DNA of 64,000 bases from Adiantum capillus-veneris (GCA_014529385.2 CM043958.1:75015169-75079168), one strand, 5' to 3'; counted from the first letter of the stretch, positions 1 to 10,431 are shown. The notes: generated from the sequence alone by a model not told the origin. Translations and numbers: made by a program.

Positions 1-8
1 AAGCCTAC

Positions 9-1601
9 ATGGCTAAGGTGATACAGGATGTGGAGCCCACATGTTTTGAGGATGCAGTTGGAAATGTGCATTGGGATGATGCAATGAATGAAGAGATGGC
101 TGCATTGGAAGCAAATGACACATGGGAGTTGGTGCCATTGCCAAGTGGCAAGAAAGCTATTGGCTGTAAATGGGTGTATAAAACCAAGCATAAGGCTGAT
201 GGTAACATTGAGCATCACAAGGCAAGGCTGGTCGCAAAGGGTTATTCACAGACGTATGGCATAGACTATGAGGAGACCTTTGCTCCCGTGGCAAAGATGA
301 CGACTGTGAGAGCTGTCATAGCAGTGGCTGCATCTAGAGGATGGATTATGCATCAAATGGATGTAAAGAATGCCTTCTTGAATGGTGAGTTGCAAGAGGA
401 AGTGTATGTGGATCAGCCACCTGGTTATGTTGATCTAGGTTACCTAGATTATGTATGCAGACTTCTCAAAGCTTTGTATGGTTTGAAGCAGGGCTCTAGA
501 GCATGGTATGACAGGATTGCCAAGTATCTTGTCAGTATTGGTTTTAGGAGAGCTCATGCTGATCATTCACTCTATGTACGTGAGAGTGATGTGGGGATTG
601 TGGTCATTACCATATATGTAGATGACCTTATTATTGTTGGTGACAATGCTATGGAGATTGACCATGTGAAGGGTCTTCTCAAACAGGAGTTTGAAATGAA
701 AGATTTGGGCGAGTTGCGCTACTTTCTTGGCATTGAGGTGATCAGGACTCCAGAGGGTGTATGGCTGTCACAGAGACAATATGCTTTGGACATGTTGTCA
801 AAGTATGGTATGGATGATTGTAAGCCAATTTCCATTCCCTTGGATGTGAATGCAAAGCTGAGTGCAGAGAAGGGTGATGTTGTTGAGGATGTCAATATGT
901 ACAGGAAGATGGTGGGTAGTCTAATCTACTTGACTATCAAAAGGCCAGACTTGAGCTACACAGTAGGCTTGGAGAGTCAGTTCATGCAGCTTCCGAGGAA
1001 GCCACATTTGGATGGAGTACGACGCACACTTAGGTACGTGCAAGGGACTCTTGACTATGCATTGTTCTATGCAGCAGATGCACCATTATCATTGTATGGG
1101 TATATAGATGCAGATTGGGCAGGTAGCATTGTTGATAGGAGATCTACGAGTGGCTTCATGTTCTCTTTTGGGAGTGCTGCTGTTACTTGGAGTAGCAAAA
1201 AGCAGCCTACGGTTGCTTTATCGAGCACAGAGGCCGAGTACAGAGGTGCAGCAGTTGCGGAGTGCGAGGTAGCTTGGCTACGCACATTACTTGAGGACTT
1301 GGGAGTGCAGGTGGACCAGCAGATTGTCATTCATTGTGACAACCTCAGCAGCATGCAGTTGGCTAGGAACCCAGTGTTCCATGCTAGGACCAAACACATA
1401 GAGGTCCATTACCACTACGTTCGAGAGCGAGTGTTGGCGGGCGACATCGACTTGGTCTACGTCAGCACAAAGGAGCAGATAGCGGATATCTTTACCAAGG
1501 CCCTAGGAGCTGAGAAGCTTCGACGTTTCCGGACTATGCTTGGACTCTGCGACATGCAGAGCTCGAGGGGGAGTGTTGAGATGTCGAGCTCTACACCTTG
1601 A
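9..1601 (+). CDS. Ty1/copia polyprotein, RT and RNase H part (element A)
   Basis: This is the C-terminal part of a copia polyprotein, which makes cDNA from element RNA in the virus-like particle. The window opens inside the element, so the ATG at 9 is internal and not the true start. Copia RT runs from about residue 25 to 270, with KARLVAKGYSQ, QMDVKNAFLNGEL and the catalytic YVDDLIIVGD near residue 203. RNase H follows, with DADWAGS near residue 367, SSTEAEYRG, KHIEVHYHYVRE and IADIFTKAL. The frame has no stop or shift over 530 codons, so the copy is young or was recently active. The last codons run through the polypurine tract into the LTR. Gag, protease and integrase should lie to the left of the window. 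Confidence 0.95.
   Translation: MAKVIQDVEPTCFEDAVGNVHWDDAMNEEMAALEANDTWELVPLPSGKKAIGCKWVYKTKHKADGNIEHHKARLVAKGYSQTYGIDYEETFAPVAKMTTVRAVIAVAASRGWIMHQMDVKNAFLNGELQEEVYVDQPPGYVDLGYLDYVCRLLKALYGLKQGSRAWYDRIAKYLVSIGFRRAHADHSLYVRESDVGIVVITIYVDDLIIVGDNAMEIDHVKGLLKQEFEMKDLGELRYFLGIEVIRTPEGVWLSQRQYALDMLSKYGMDDCKPISIPLDVNAKLSAEKGDVVEDVNMYRKMVGSLIYLTIKRPDLSYTVGLESQFMQLPRKPHLDGVRRTLRYVQGTLDYALFYAADAPLSLYGYIDADWAGSIVDRRSTSGFMFSFGSAAVTWSSKKQPTVALSSTEAEYRGAAVAECEVAWLRTLLEDLGVQVDQQIVIHCDNLSSMQLARNPVFHARTKHIEVHYHYVRERVLAGDIDLVYVSTKEQIADIFTKALGAEKLRRFRTMLGLCDMQSSRGSVEMSSSTP
1563..1573 (+). other. polypurine tract of copia element A
   Basis: The purine run TCGAGGGGGAG sits directly before the TGTTGAG that opens the LTR. 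It is the expected plus-strand primer site. It overlaps the end of the RNase H frame. Confidence 0.8.
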
Positions 1602-1922
1602 GCTGGCATCCACTACGGGTCTTGGCCGCTTACGGCATTTACTCACTGGTGCGTTAGGTGACCGACACGGAGGATCTCTGCCAGTGATTCTACAGCTGGA
1701 CTACACTTATAGTGCCAGCCTAGTACGCTTCTAGTGAGTTCACACTTAGTGACCGCATGTACATATGTGCTACTTTTCAGCTTTAGCACTTAGTCATTTT
1801 GTACTCTCTTTTCTGTAAGGAAGAAGAAGAAGCTTTCCATCTCTGTGTGCTTTGTTCTTGTCTTGTGTAGCTCTCTTGCATCCTCATTCTTTACAATGGT
1901 TCTAGTTCACTGTAATCTTTCA
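1574..1922 (+). repeat. 3' LTR of copia element A
   Basis: It begins TGTTGAG right after the polypurine tract. The 3' edge is uncertain: TTTACA at about 1895 or TTTCA at 1922 would both give a TG...CA repeat of 320-350 bp. The 5' LTR is outside the window, so the boundary cannot be set by comparison. The region holds a pyrimidine/AAG-rich stretch near 1806-1870. Confidence 0.7.
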
Positions 1923-4600
1923 GGCCGATTTTTCTCCATAGTGGCCTAACCGCATCTTCCTTTGCCAGAGATCATGAGCTTCCTTGAGTAGCATTTGCAC
2001 TTCTACTAAGGATCCTTGTGCACTATTGAATGTGCCATGGTATACCATGACATGTTGGGTCTCTAGTTGCTCTTTTTCCAGCCATGTAACATTGGCCTCT
2101 TTCAGAGATTCCTCCTCTATCTGATATGGGGAAAGCTCTACCAATTTTCTTTCATCATCTTCTTCTTTGGAGCTCCCAAAGTTGATGAGAGAGAACGTGA
2201 AAAAAAATCATCAAATTGGTTGACAAACCAGTTTAAGCAATTCCCAACAAGTAGAAAAGCTAACAAAGTAAATAAGGAGCTCTAAAACTACAATTTTTGG
2301 CAAACTCTATCTTAGGCACGGCTTTGATTCAGGCGTGTGTGTGTCTTTGTGCTCATGCAAATTGGTACCATAGTGGATGCACATGTTGTGTATGTGTTGT
2401 AGGTGACATGCATGAAATGTGATTGCTTTTTGACACCTATGGTGAGAGGTATGGGCAATTTTTTGTCCGCTTTTTCCACTTTCAGAGCTTGTTGTGATTG
2501 ATGGATTTGTGCTTAGCCAAACTTGATGAAAATTGTCATGGTGCTTTAGATGATCCATATAAACATTTCTGCGTTGAATTTTGATGAGTCAGAACCCTCT
2601 GGTCACACTTCTATCTTAGGCGTGCCTAAGATAGATTTGTCTTGTTTTGAGTTATTTTGGGCTCCTATCAACTTGATTGGCTTTGTAGAGTGCAGACTTG
2701 GTGTTTGAGGAAGTTTGGACTCAATTGACAAGCTAAAATTCAATTATGTCCACTTTTACTGTCTTTTGGGTGGTAAAGTGCAATATAAGGTAATGCAAGC
2801 ATGAGAAATGTGTACCAAGGTGATGTAGGCTATGTGTCAAGTAAGGGGATCATGATCGTGTGAAAAAAAGTGCAAAAAGTGCATGAAACATGGCATATCA
2901 TCTTCGATGCGCCTAAGATAAAAATCGCATTTTATTTCCATTTATGCCCCTAACTTGTCCTATCTAGCTTCTACTACGCTAGTTATGGTGGGTGATGGCC
3001 TTGATTGTGTATCTTGCCCCTGGTGTTGACCCCAATGAAGTTGATGGTCCTCTTTTGAGCCAAACTTGATTTGGAATCACTAGTTATTAGTTGTGTGCCC
3101 ACTGAAGGTTAGTAAGGGTCAAGTGTAATGTGTAGAGTGCCCCCCTTGAATTTTAGGACAAAGCGGATCAATATTTTGCACTTACGTGCAAAATGTATCT
3201 TTTCGATGGATATATGGTCATTTTGCCCTATCTTGATGAGCTGGAATCTAATGCACCCCCAATTCTCCACAGTTCCCCAACATGATGGCATCTACACATG
3301 GGTCAAATTTGGTCCATGATTGAGATCTTTATCTTCGGCGCGCCGAAGATACTAGGTCAACTTTTTTGGAATATTTTTCACTTTGAAGCCTATTAAGGTG
3401 TTCCCTCACTTGAGATGAGCCTATGGTTCAATTTTGGTATGATTTGGATGTCTGGCGTGGCTGATGTACTCGTCTTTGTTCCTGAAAGTTCCCAGATTGC
3501 CTTGTGTTGTCATGCTCCCTATAGCCCTTGTGGTCGACAAAGTGATAATCAAAATGCTTCTTCGTATGGTTAGGAACTTACCCCTCATGTCTAGAGCAAG
3601 TAAGAACCAATAGACAGTTCGTAGAAGCGCATAGAAGGTTGTCAAAATCCACTAGCTAGAGCTCTCTCTCAAAGGACTAGAATGCAAATAAGAGTAAGAA
3701 TGGCCTAAAGGACTATACATACCTAGACTTTCCTTACACCCCCATCCTATACCTACCTAATGAGATTTGTAGGCTTCACAATATACTTTCGGATCAAAAA
3801 TTTCTAAAAACGACGTCCAAGGACCTTTCTGTCGCAAATTAGTCCCAGATGGTTAGTGAATCGGAGTGGCCACCGAGCTATTTGATCGATATTGCCCCAA
3901 CATAAAATTTGGCCTTTCCATTGAGCTTCAAGATTGGGCATTTGAAGTCAAGATCCAAATATGACATCCTTGTGGATTTATTTATTTATGTTGGCTTTTA
4001 TTAGCTTTTATTAACCAAAATTGAAGGAAATTAACCAAACCACTCAAAAAATGTCCATTCCACACTTCAAAATACTAAAACACTTCTAATCTTATCATCT
4101 AGCCATATTTTTGTTAATTGCTCCATTTTGATAATGTTTTTGGCCTGAAAACACAAAACATGAGTAAGCTTTTTTGACATACAATATATACACACACCTA
4201 GGGGTTATCATATTATGTTCCCCCATTCTCCTGGTTATTAGGAGATTTTCCACAAAATAAAATGCTTACACACAATTACTTCAAAACATTGCCCTTTTCT
4301 CTTCCTAATTCATACACTTGGGTCCACATTCAAAATGTCTCCCCCCCTCCTACGACAAAGTATCATCTGGGTTGTGCAGTGCATGGGCTAGAAAATTGTA
4401 TCTATGCATGGCCATGATTGGACCTATTATGCTATTGATGTCAATGCATGTAAACACACTATGTGGTGCAAGAGGTGGGTCTTGAGTAGTGCACTCAAGG
4501 TGTCCAATGACAAGGTATCTTGTGTTGTAACTCTTTTGAAGAGTAAATATTATAGAAATTGAGCTCGTTCTTTTATTGTGTGATATCCTCTATCCACAGC
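1923..4600. other. intergenic or decayed element sequence without a recognised gene
   Basis: No convincing coding region was found. A minus-strand frame of 74 codons at 1920-2144, preceded by an acidic Lys/Glu-rich stretch, matches no family I recognise. A spaced palindrome array lies at 2307-3351 and is listed separately. The rest (3360-4600) is AT-rich without clear structure. It lies downstream of the minus-strand gypsy Z and could hold Z's 3' untranslated region and LTR, but I could not match it to a second copy on the right side of Z. Confidence 0.4.
2307..3351. repeat. array of spaced palindromes, family 2
   Basis: Four related sites are seen. 2307-2320 is a left half-site (CTATCTTAGGCACG). 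2610-2635 is a 26-bp palindrome, imperfect only at its centre, with arms CTATCTTAGGC. 2900-2919 is a hybrid with one arm ATCTTCG and the other CCTAAGAT. 3330-3351 is a perfect 22-bp palindrome with arm TATCTTCGGCG around the core GGCGCGCC. Starts are about 300, 290 and 430 bp apart. The design resembles the array in element N (12937-14517), but the sequence is different. Confidence 0.7.
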
Positions 4601-4620
4601 ATTATGATTAAAATCCGTGG

Positions 4621-4985
4621 TCACCATTGTGGATGATGGTTTAATTTTTGGTACACATTTGCACCCTGGATTGTTGTGGGCTTTGCCTTGTCAACTATTT
4701 TACAAAATTCTCTAGTCTTGCTTTTTGTTTTTCTCTTTGGCTTCCAAACCCATTTTGTCATTTGTAACATTGGATTTTTTCGTTGATGATGTAGGTAGGA
4801 TGGTTTCACTGTAGGCTTGTTGTCTGTTTTGCAGCAACCTCTTCGGCACCCAAATGTGATGAGGGTTGTTCATGAGATAAGTTTAAGGTATCCAAATTTT
4901 CGTAGTTCCTTGCATGGTATGATTGTAAGAAGATATCTTTGGTGAAGCAACAGCTGTGATTGTATCTGATGACTCCGATTGTGTC
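4621..4985 (-). pseudogene. W-V/I-P-K repeat tail downstream of Z retropepsin-like domain
   Basis: Read on the minus strand after the retropepsin-like segment, this stretch shows repeated short motifs: KIWIP, HHIWVPKRLLQ and KWVWKPKRKTK, separated by stops. The same motif type (QLWVPK, RWIPRHLLQE, TWIPKP) follows the retropepsin-like domain of element N at 18700-19834, so order and motif are shared. I know no named domain for it. A tail that binds nucleic acid or a partner protein is possible but is only inference. The frame is broken by at least one stop and is not functional here. Confidence 0.55.
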
Positions 4986-4987
4986 GA

Positions 4988-5450
4988 CTAGAAATCATTA
5001 AAAGCTTCTTTCCACTCTTCCTTGTTGTATGCAAATGGTACCTTTACCTGTCCTCCTTTAAGTGTACACTCCAAAATTTTGACATCCCAATCTTGGATTG
5101 CTTTATACGTTTGCATCCATGGAACTCCCAAGATTAAGTCTTCATTCATATGTTCATCTGCTTTGCATATGATGGTATGCGGGCAAGAGAATCCATAAAC
5201 CATGATATTCAAGATGATTTTCCCTAAAGTTTGAGTCATGACTTTTTTGTTGCATCCTTTGGCTTGATAATACTCAAGTGGTTGAGTAGCTGCTTTTCGA
5301 TAAGTAGAATAGCTGACCACATTGCCTCTTGCAGTTGTATCTAGTAAGGCTTTGATCATGTAATTCTCTTTCAGATTCATTGTGATTCGCATATCAAGAC
5401 CATCTAGCCATTCATCACAAATTGCAACCTCATCATCTTCTAGGAGCTGA
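4988..5450 (-). pseudogene. retropepsin-like aspartic protease domain behind Z integrase
   Basis: An open stretch of 134 codons (5392 to 4988) has the retropepsin layout: LLDTTARGNVVSY where families usually carry DTGA or DSGA, and about 65 residues later the flap/core motif LILGVPWMQ followed by QDW. The glycine of the D-T/S-G-A triad is replaced by Thr. The frame extends upstream through CDEWLDGLDM to about 5450 before stops appear. The odd feature is position: gypsy protease normally precedes RT, but this one follows the integrase C-terminus by about 170 bp. It could be an extra module of Z or the end of a second, N-like element joined here. Confidence 0.65.
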
Positions 5451-5559
5451 ATCTAGAGGGTATTGAGGGGTAGAGCTTGAGCAATTGGTTTCCATGCTGC
5501 TTTCTGCTTCAAAACTCAAATGCGTTCTTCCTCCTGAGATTCCTCAATCACTTGCTATC

Positions 5560-6977
5560 ATTTAAGCTTTTTTTCCTTCTCTTCATGCATTCTTTGCAAA
5601 AGGTCATTAGTCAAGGGAAGATGGTATTTGCATAGTCGACATCCACTAATCCAATTTTTCATGATTTCTCAATCTAAGGTAGCTAGTTTGACGGCACCAC
5701 TCGGTGAAACATCTTCAATGACAAAAGGACTATGTCCTTTTTCTTGAACTTGGATATATGTTGTTTTAAGGAGTATACTAGAACCAAATCCCTTGGTTTG
5801 AAGATTTTTGTTAGCAAGTGTGAGTCAAAAAACTTTTTTTCTTGTTTTTGTGTATATATATGGGCAATGGCCGCTAGTCGTTGTTCATCCAGTCGTTCTA
5901 AGTCTTCCATTTTTTCTAAAAACTCATGCCTCTTCCATAAGAGTGGGTAATAAGAATTTTATTGGCAGTATTGCATCTAATCCATAGACCAAATTAAAAG
6001 GAGTTGTGTGCAAAGTTGTTTTGAATGAAACTTGACACATCCACAAGGCCCAATGAAGATGCATCTCCCAGTTTGTTCTGTCTGAACTAACAACTTTAGT
6101 TAGTACAGAGCTTAGGATTTTGTTTGTATGTTTGGCTTGATTGTTTTCTTTAGGATGATAAGGTGCAGATTTATTATGGATTACTATGAACTTGTTTAAT
6201 AAGTGTTAGAAAATGTGATCCACGATCACTTACAAGCTCAATAGGAAGTTTGTACCTTGTGAATATGCATTCGTACAAGAATGCAATTTCCGTTCTAGCA
6301 TCAATTTTTTGGGTGGTTCTTGCCTCGGTCCATTTGGTTAAGTAATTTGTGGCCACAATAATATATTGCACATAAGTTTTATATGCTCGTGGTTGTATCG
6401 GGCCCACAAATTCTATACCCCACTTAGCAAATGCATGTGCTCCCATTATAGGTCGTAGTGGCATACTATCAATTCGTGTCGGCATCTTTGCTCATTGACA
6501 TGAATTGCATTTTTAATAAATTCTTTGGCATCATCAAATAAGGTTGGCCACCAAATGCCTGCCATCAATATAGGCTTGGCTATGGTTTCATGAGATAAGT
6601 GACCCCTTGCTAGTCTAGTGTACGCTTGCTCCAAGATAGGAAGATACTCCTCTTTATTGGTGTATAGTCTAAGTTGTTGGTATTTTCCCACATTTTGATA
6701 GAGTTAGTTCCCAATCATTGCATAGTTGGTTGTTATACCATCACGCATCTACTACGCTATGGTGTCACTAAAACCTAAAATAATGTGGCATGGGATATGG
6801 CGGCTCTTCCTTTACATTGAGAGAAATAGTTCATATAATCATGAATGTCTCTCTTCATGGCAAGCCAATAAACTCCCAACTAGGTCAATCATCGTAAGGT
6901 TTGATCTCATGCAAAATGTAGATTTACTACCGTGGTATGAGCTTTACTCAAGTAGGCTTATTTCTCCTCAGGATTAA
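5560..6977 (-). pseudogene. Ty3/gypsy integrase of element Z, decayed
   Basis: Minus-strand order is N- to C-terminal. Two H2C2-like zinc modules come first: one at about 6940-6820 (HTTVVNLHFA then GVYWLAMKRDIHDY) and a second at about 6630-6500 (ARGHLSHETIA, GIWWPTLFDDAKEF). The core follows at 6485-6174 with WGIEFVGPI, YIIVATNYLTKWTEA and LPIELVSDRGSHF, giving the first two catalytic Asp. The part carrying the catalytic Glu is poorly preserved. The C-terminal domain lies at 5910-5683 (ERLDEQRLAAIAHIY, FKPRDLVLVYSLKKHI-like) and ends near 5560 with WISGCRLCKYHLPLTN. Several stops and frame changes, and loss of zinc-binding Cys in module 2, make it non-functional. Confidence 0.85.
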
Positions 6978-7985
6978 TGCACAAAAGCAGGATCTCATAC
7001 TTGATTTTGTGATACAACCTTCCAGCCAGTGATGGTCGGAAATGACATGACATATGGGGTGGCCTCTACACCACACATAGCCTGAACATCCCCAAGCATC
7101 ATCTCGAGGTAGGAGTGATCCTATGGGTAGGAAGGGGCACCACCTAGCATAAATGCGGCTAGGACGCAAACATACATGACCTAGAGTAGCAAACGTGAAC
7201 TGCTCTCTAGGTAGTCAGCACGAAATGGTGGTGTAACAACCGTTCATATGTAGAGAAATTCCTAATCACAAAACATTAGTATGTGCACAAGAGAGATATG
7301 TGAAAAGCTCTGAACAGGGCACACTGACTAGCGAAAGAGATTGCACGTGATGGAGCACGAGTACGGTGATATACAAGAGATGAATCATCCCATAACCATG
7401 GAAATTTAGAATAGAGGATGGACCCCAAAGATCAAGACACAATTACACCCCTTTATTGGTGATGAAGATAGTTAAAAGTGGTGGTCTTGAGGACTACAAA
7501 CCTGTCTCTTGGCATTTGGGATGGAACATGAGATACAAGCGCCATATGGTGCACGACGATGTTGGAGTTAGCGGGAGGGTTAGTTGAGGGAGAACAGCAA
7601 GATGATGCAGCCATCGACGACCTCAATCACCAACATTGAGAGCGGGCCAAGGTGGCCTGGCGTTGATACCTTCAATCCAAGCATGCTCATGTTGCTTGGT
7701 GGGAGAGTAGCGCCTACTTCACGTGCATAGAGTGGTTGTGATTAGTAACTCAACGAGGTGTGGTGAATCATGGGGAGAATGGTGATGTTGCCAATGCTAA
7801 GTTCCCAAAGCTTGCAACCAAACATGATGCCATTCGCTCTCAAGCATGGGTGCACTATGTGCTTAGTAGTGCTTATTTACAATATAGTGTGCATGGAGCT
7901 AGTATGCCCCTCCTTCACTTGAATGTTCTCTCTTGGGTGTCTCCTCTCCCCTATAAATTGTGTATTTGTGCTAAGCGGAGGCCTC

Positions 7986-7993
7986 TTTATATA
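7986..7993 (-). promoter_or_regulatory. TATA box in 3' LTR of O
   Basis: The minus strand reads TATATAAAGAGGC. The same box is conserved in the other LTR at 32655-32662 and in element R at 60831. It places the U3/R border near 7955 and leaves roughly 930 bp of R-U5. Confidence 0.65.
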
Positions 7994-8441
7994 GGCTTGA
8001 GAGGTGGTCCTTACCCATTGGTCATTGCAAATATCCTTTGGTCGTTGTAGAAGGCAAAGATGCCTCTCTAGTAAGAGAAATAGAGAGAGAGAAGGTAGAG
8101 ATAGAGAGAGAAAGAGTGGGGTTGGGGAGAGTTTTTTTACAATCCACTAGCTATGGCTAGATTATTAGGGAAGAGTGGGGTCTTAGGGTATTTACACGGG
8201 TTTTGTCGATGGTTCAGGTGGTCGGTGTGAGGTTTTAGTGCTGTTGGAGTCGGTTTTTGTCGTGAGAAGCCGAGATGTTTGAGTTACCCCCTTTTAGTGC
8301 TGGCCGGGGGGTGCCTTTGGCGCCCTTCCTTGTTTCGGTGTCAACGATGCGTGCTTTGGCCGCCTCCATTGTTGATGGTGTCGTAGTCGTAGGATCCTCT
8401 GTTTTTTTGTACTTTTTTATGTGTGGTGCGTGCATATATGC

Positions 8442-9001
8442 GTGTGTGTGTGTGTGTGTGTATGTATGGGTGATCGTGTTGTGTGTGTAGATGTATATGT
8501 GTGTGCGTATGCGTGCATGGGAACAAGGGGCGGGGGGGGGCGGGGATGGGTATTAATATATATATATATTTAATTTTTTTTTATTTTTTATTTTTTATTT
8601 TTTTTTTAATCTTGATTTTTGAAAATGGTGACGTAGAGGCGGGAAGGTGAATGGGGTGAGAGAGGGAGGGTGTGTGTGCTAGGGTGTGTGTGTGTGTGTG
8701 TGTGTGTGAGCGGGTGTGTGTATGTGTGTGTACTGGCGCTGCACCGGCCGGGTGAGAGAGAGAGAGCACGACATGGTATGGCGGCTACGCATGGCCTGCT
8801 GTGCACGAACGCGAGGGAGAGAGATGTGGAGTGAGGGGGTGAGAGGGGGGGGGGGGGGGGGGGTTGCGGGGGTGTGTGTGTGGTGTCTATGTTCACAGCA
8901 CCCGCGAGGGCTGGGGTTAGGGTGCGAGCGTGAGGGGGAAGAGGCGGGGCCTCCTGCTACCGAAAATCAAGGGGGGGAGCATAGACAACGGGAGAGGGGA
9001 A

Positions 9002-9086
<85 letters not shown>

Positions 9087-9237
9087 AAAGGTCTACGGGA
9101 CCGCTCCTAAGAGAGGGTGAGAGAGAGCTAGAGCTAAGGCTAGGTGAAGATGGGGGGGGGGGGGGGAAGAGATGGTCCGCCAGGGTTGGGGAAGAAACAG
9201 AGAGGGGGGGGGCGGGGGGGGTATAAGGCCGAGGGGA
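8442..9237. repeat. microsatellites and G runs in the left O LTR
   Basis: Blocks in order: (TG)n 8442-8460, (TG)n 8684-8708, a run of 19 G at 8845-8863, (GA)n 9005-9082, 15 G at 9152-9166 and shorter G runs to about 9220. Equivalent blocks, some longer, occur in the right LTR. All open frames through this stretch are simple-repeat translations. Confidence 0.95.
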
Positions 9238-9469
9238 ATGTGGACAAAAGAGGGAGAGGAATATATTAGGGCAGCCTGTCGGGGTTAGGGTGTGGAAGAG
9301 CAAAGGGAGAGAGGGAGGGTGAGGTGAGGTGAAACCTAGGGTATGGATGAGCTAGGTCCGTGAGGTGGACCCGGGCATTGCCAAACTTTCGACAGTGTTG
9401 CCAAAGCTCCGGCAGAGGAAAAATAATTTTTTTTCTTTTTTTTTCTTGTTTTCTGAAAATCGGCTATCA

Positions 9470-9485
9470 TTAGCCCTCCCCTTTT
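9470..9485 (-). other. polypurine tract of element O
   Basis: On the minus strand AAAAGGGGAGGGCTAA directly precedes TGATAGCC, the 5' end of the 3' LTR. It lies just after the end of the integrase frame at 9498, as expected. Confidence 0.8.
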
Positions 9486-9497
9486 GGCTAGAGGCAT

Positions 9498-10185
9498 TTA
9501 TGTCTCTAGCTCATCTATTTGATCATTGTCGTCGGAGGTGGCGGTTGATGGTGTATCCTCATCTGGAATGTCGATAGGTAGAGCCTGGTTAATAAGAAAA
9601 TAAAGTTTGAGCCGCCAACCATTTACCCTGGTTTTATAAGGTTTTCCATCAGCTTCCATAAGCTGGTAGCTTCCATTGGCATACTTTTTCTTGATGATGA
9701 AAGGGCTTTCCCATCGGAGTAGGAGTTTCTTATCCTTGCGCATGTCGAAGCGATTGTCGTAGTGGAGCACCAACATTCCTTTCTTCAATTCTTTTTGCCA
9801 AAGATGTTGTTAAAGCTAAGTTGTTTGTGCTCTGCTTGTGTCGCATAATAATTTATTGCTTCGCTTCTGTCCAGCTGTAGTCTCTCCAAGTCGATGATGT
9901 GATCTCTCAAATGCATGTTGGGCCGTTGAAGTTGGCTTGCCATTACTCTGAGACTTTGTAGTTGCACTTCAATGGGCAAGATTGCTTTCTTAACAAATAC
10001 CAGATGATACGGTGTGAATCCCAAGGATGTATGGAATGAGGTTCTGTAGGCCCACAAAGCTGGTAGTAGGTACTTATCCCAGTCTCCAGGATGATTGTTT
10101 GCCTGCTTGGTAATAATTTTAGAAACCATTCCATTCATCTTTTCAACTAGGCCATTACATTGAGGGTAATATGGTGAAGAGTGCC
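9498..10185 (-). pseudogene. integrase C-terminal part of element O
   Basis: This is the continuation of the integrase broken by element C. Segment 10138-9785 carries the end of the core (MNGMVSKIITKQ, WDKYLLPALWAYRTSFHTS, TPYHLVF) and the helix-rich linker. Segment 9788-9498 carries the C-terminal domain (RFDMRKDKKLLLRWESPF, NGSYQLMEADGKP, VNGWRLKLYF). The two segments overlap by a few bases in different frames, so a small frameshift separates them. The end lies 12 bp before the polypurine tract. The family is the gypsy integrase (DDE core plus basic C-terminal domain). The upstream half is at 26314-26700. Confidence 0.88.
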
Positions 10186-10190
10186 TCCTT

Positions 10191-10417
10191 TGTTACCATA
10201 TACATGTGGTAGTGATGTGTGTGAACACATTAGGACCGCCGAGGCATTTTTTCCCTCTTTACGAGGTTTTTTCTCCCGTGCATTGTATATACGCCCATCA
10301 CTCTAGGGCTATCTATCTTTCCATTGCACACTAAGTAACACACTCTCTATTGTGTGCCTTGATCTTCCTTCGTCTTCTCCAAGTTGTGTGTGTCTCTCTG
10401 CAACCCTAATTCCAACA
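10191..10417 (+). repeat. 5' LTR of copia C
   Basis: It is a 227-bp repeat with termini TGTTACC and TCCAACA, matching 26082-26308. A TATA-like GTATATAC lies at 10285-10292. Confidence 0.97.
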
Positions 10418-10419
10418 AT

Positions 10420-10431
10420 TGGTATCAGAGC
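10420..10431 (+). other. primer-binding site of copia C (tRNA-iMet type)
   Basis: TGGTATCAGAGC lies 2 bp after the 5' LTR. This is the well-known complement of the 3' end of plant initiator tRNA-Met. Confidence 0.95.

Larger units (their letters stand above)
4621..7029 (-). mobile_element. Ty3/gypsy element Z, 3' part (integrase and tail)
   Basis: This is the downstream part of the outermost gypsy of the nest, read on the minus strand. It holds integrase, then a retropepsin-like segment and W-P-K repeats. It is separated from its gag-PR-RT-RNase H part at 34327-40931 by insertion of O. At the junctions the 4 bp CCAG (7026-7029) and CTAG (34327-34330) could be a target duplication with one mismatch. 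The 3' LTR was not found. Many stops and shifts show it is old. Confidence 0.75.
7030..9469 (-). repeat. 3' LTR of element O
   Basis: About 2.44 kb, matching 31702-34326 along its length. On the plus strand it starts TGATGGTCGG (LTR 3' end) and ends GGCTATCA (LTR 5' end). It holds a TATA-like box on the minus strand at 7986-7993, TG and GA microsatellites and G runs, mostly in the U3 half. It lacks one GA block of about 185 bp present in the other LTR. Low-complexity open frames here (His/Thr, Arg/Glu and Pro/Ser rich) are not genes. Confidence 0.9.

Noticed and set aside
1920-2144. Minus-strand frame of 74 codons next to the copia LTR
   Set aside because: It has no recognisable domain, no second copy and no neighbouring exon; too weak to call a gene.
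5560-6977. Endogenous pararetrovirus as source of the minus-strand polyprotein pieces
   Set aside because: An integrase with zinc module and DDE core is present, as in Ty3/gypsy elements. No movement-protein or pararetroviral features were seen.
8235-9303. Several open frames through TG, GA and G tracts of the O LTR (also 32944-33747)
   Set aside because: They translate simple repeats (Arg-Glu, His-Thr, Val-Cys) and shift with repeat length between the two LTRs.
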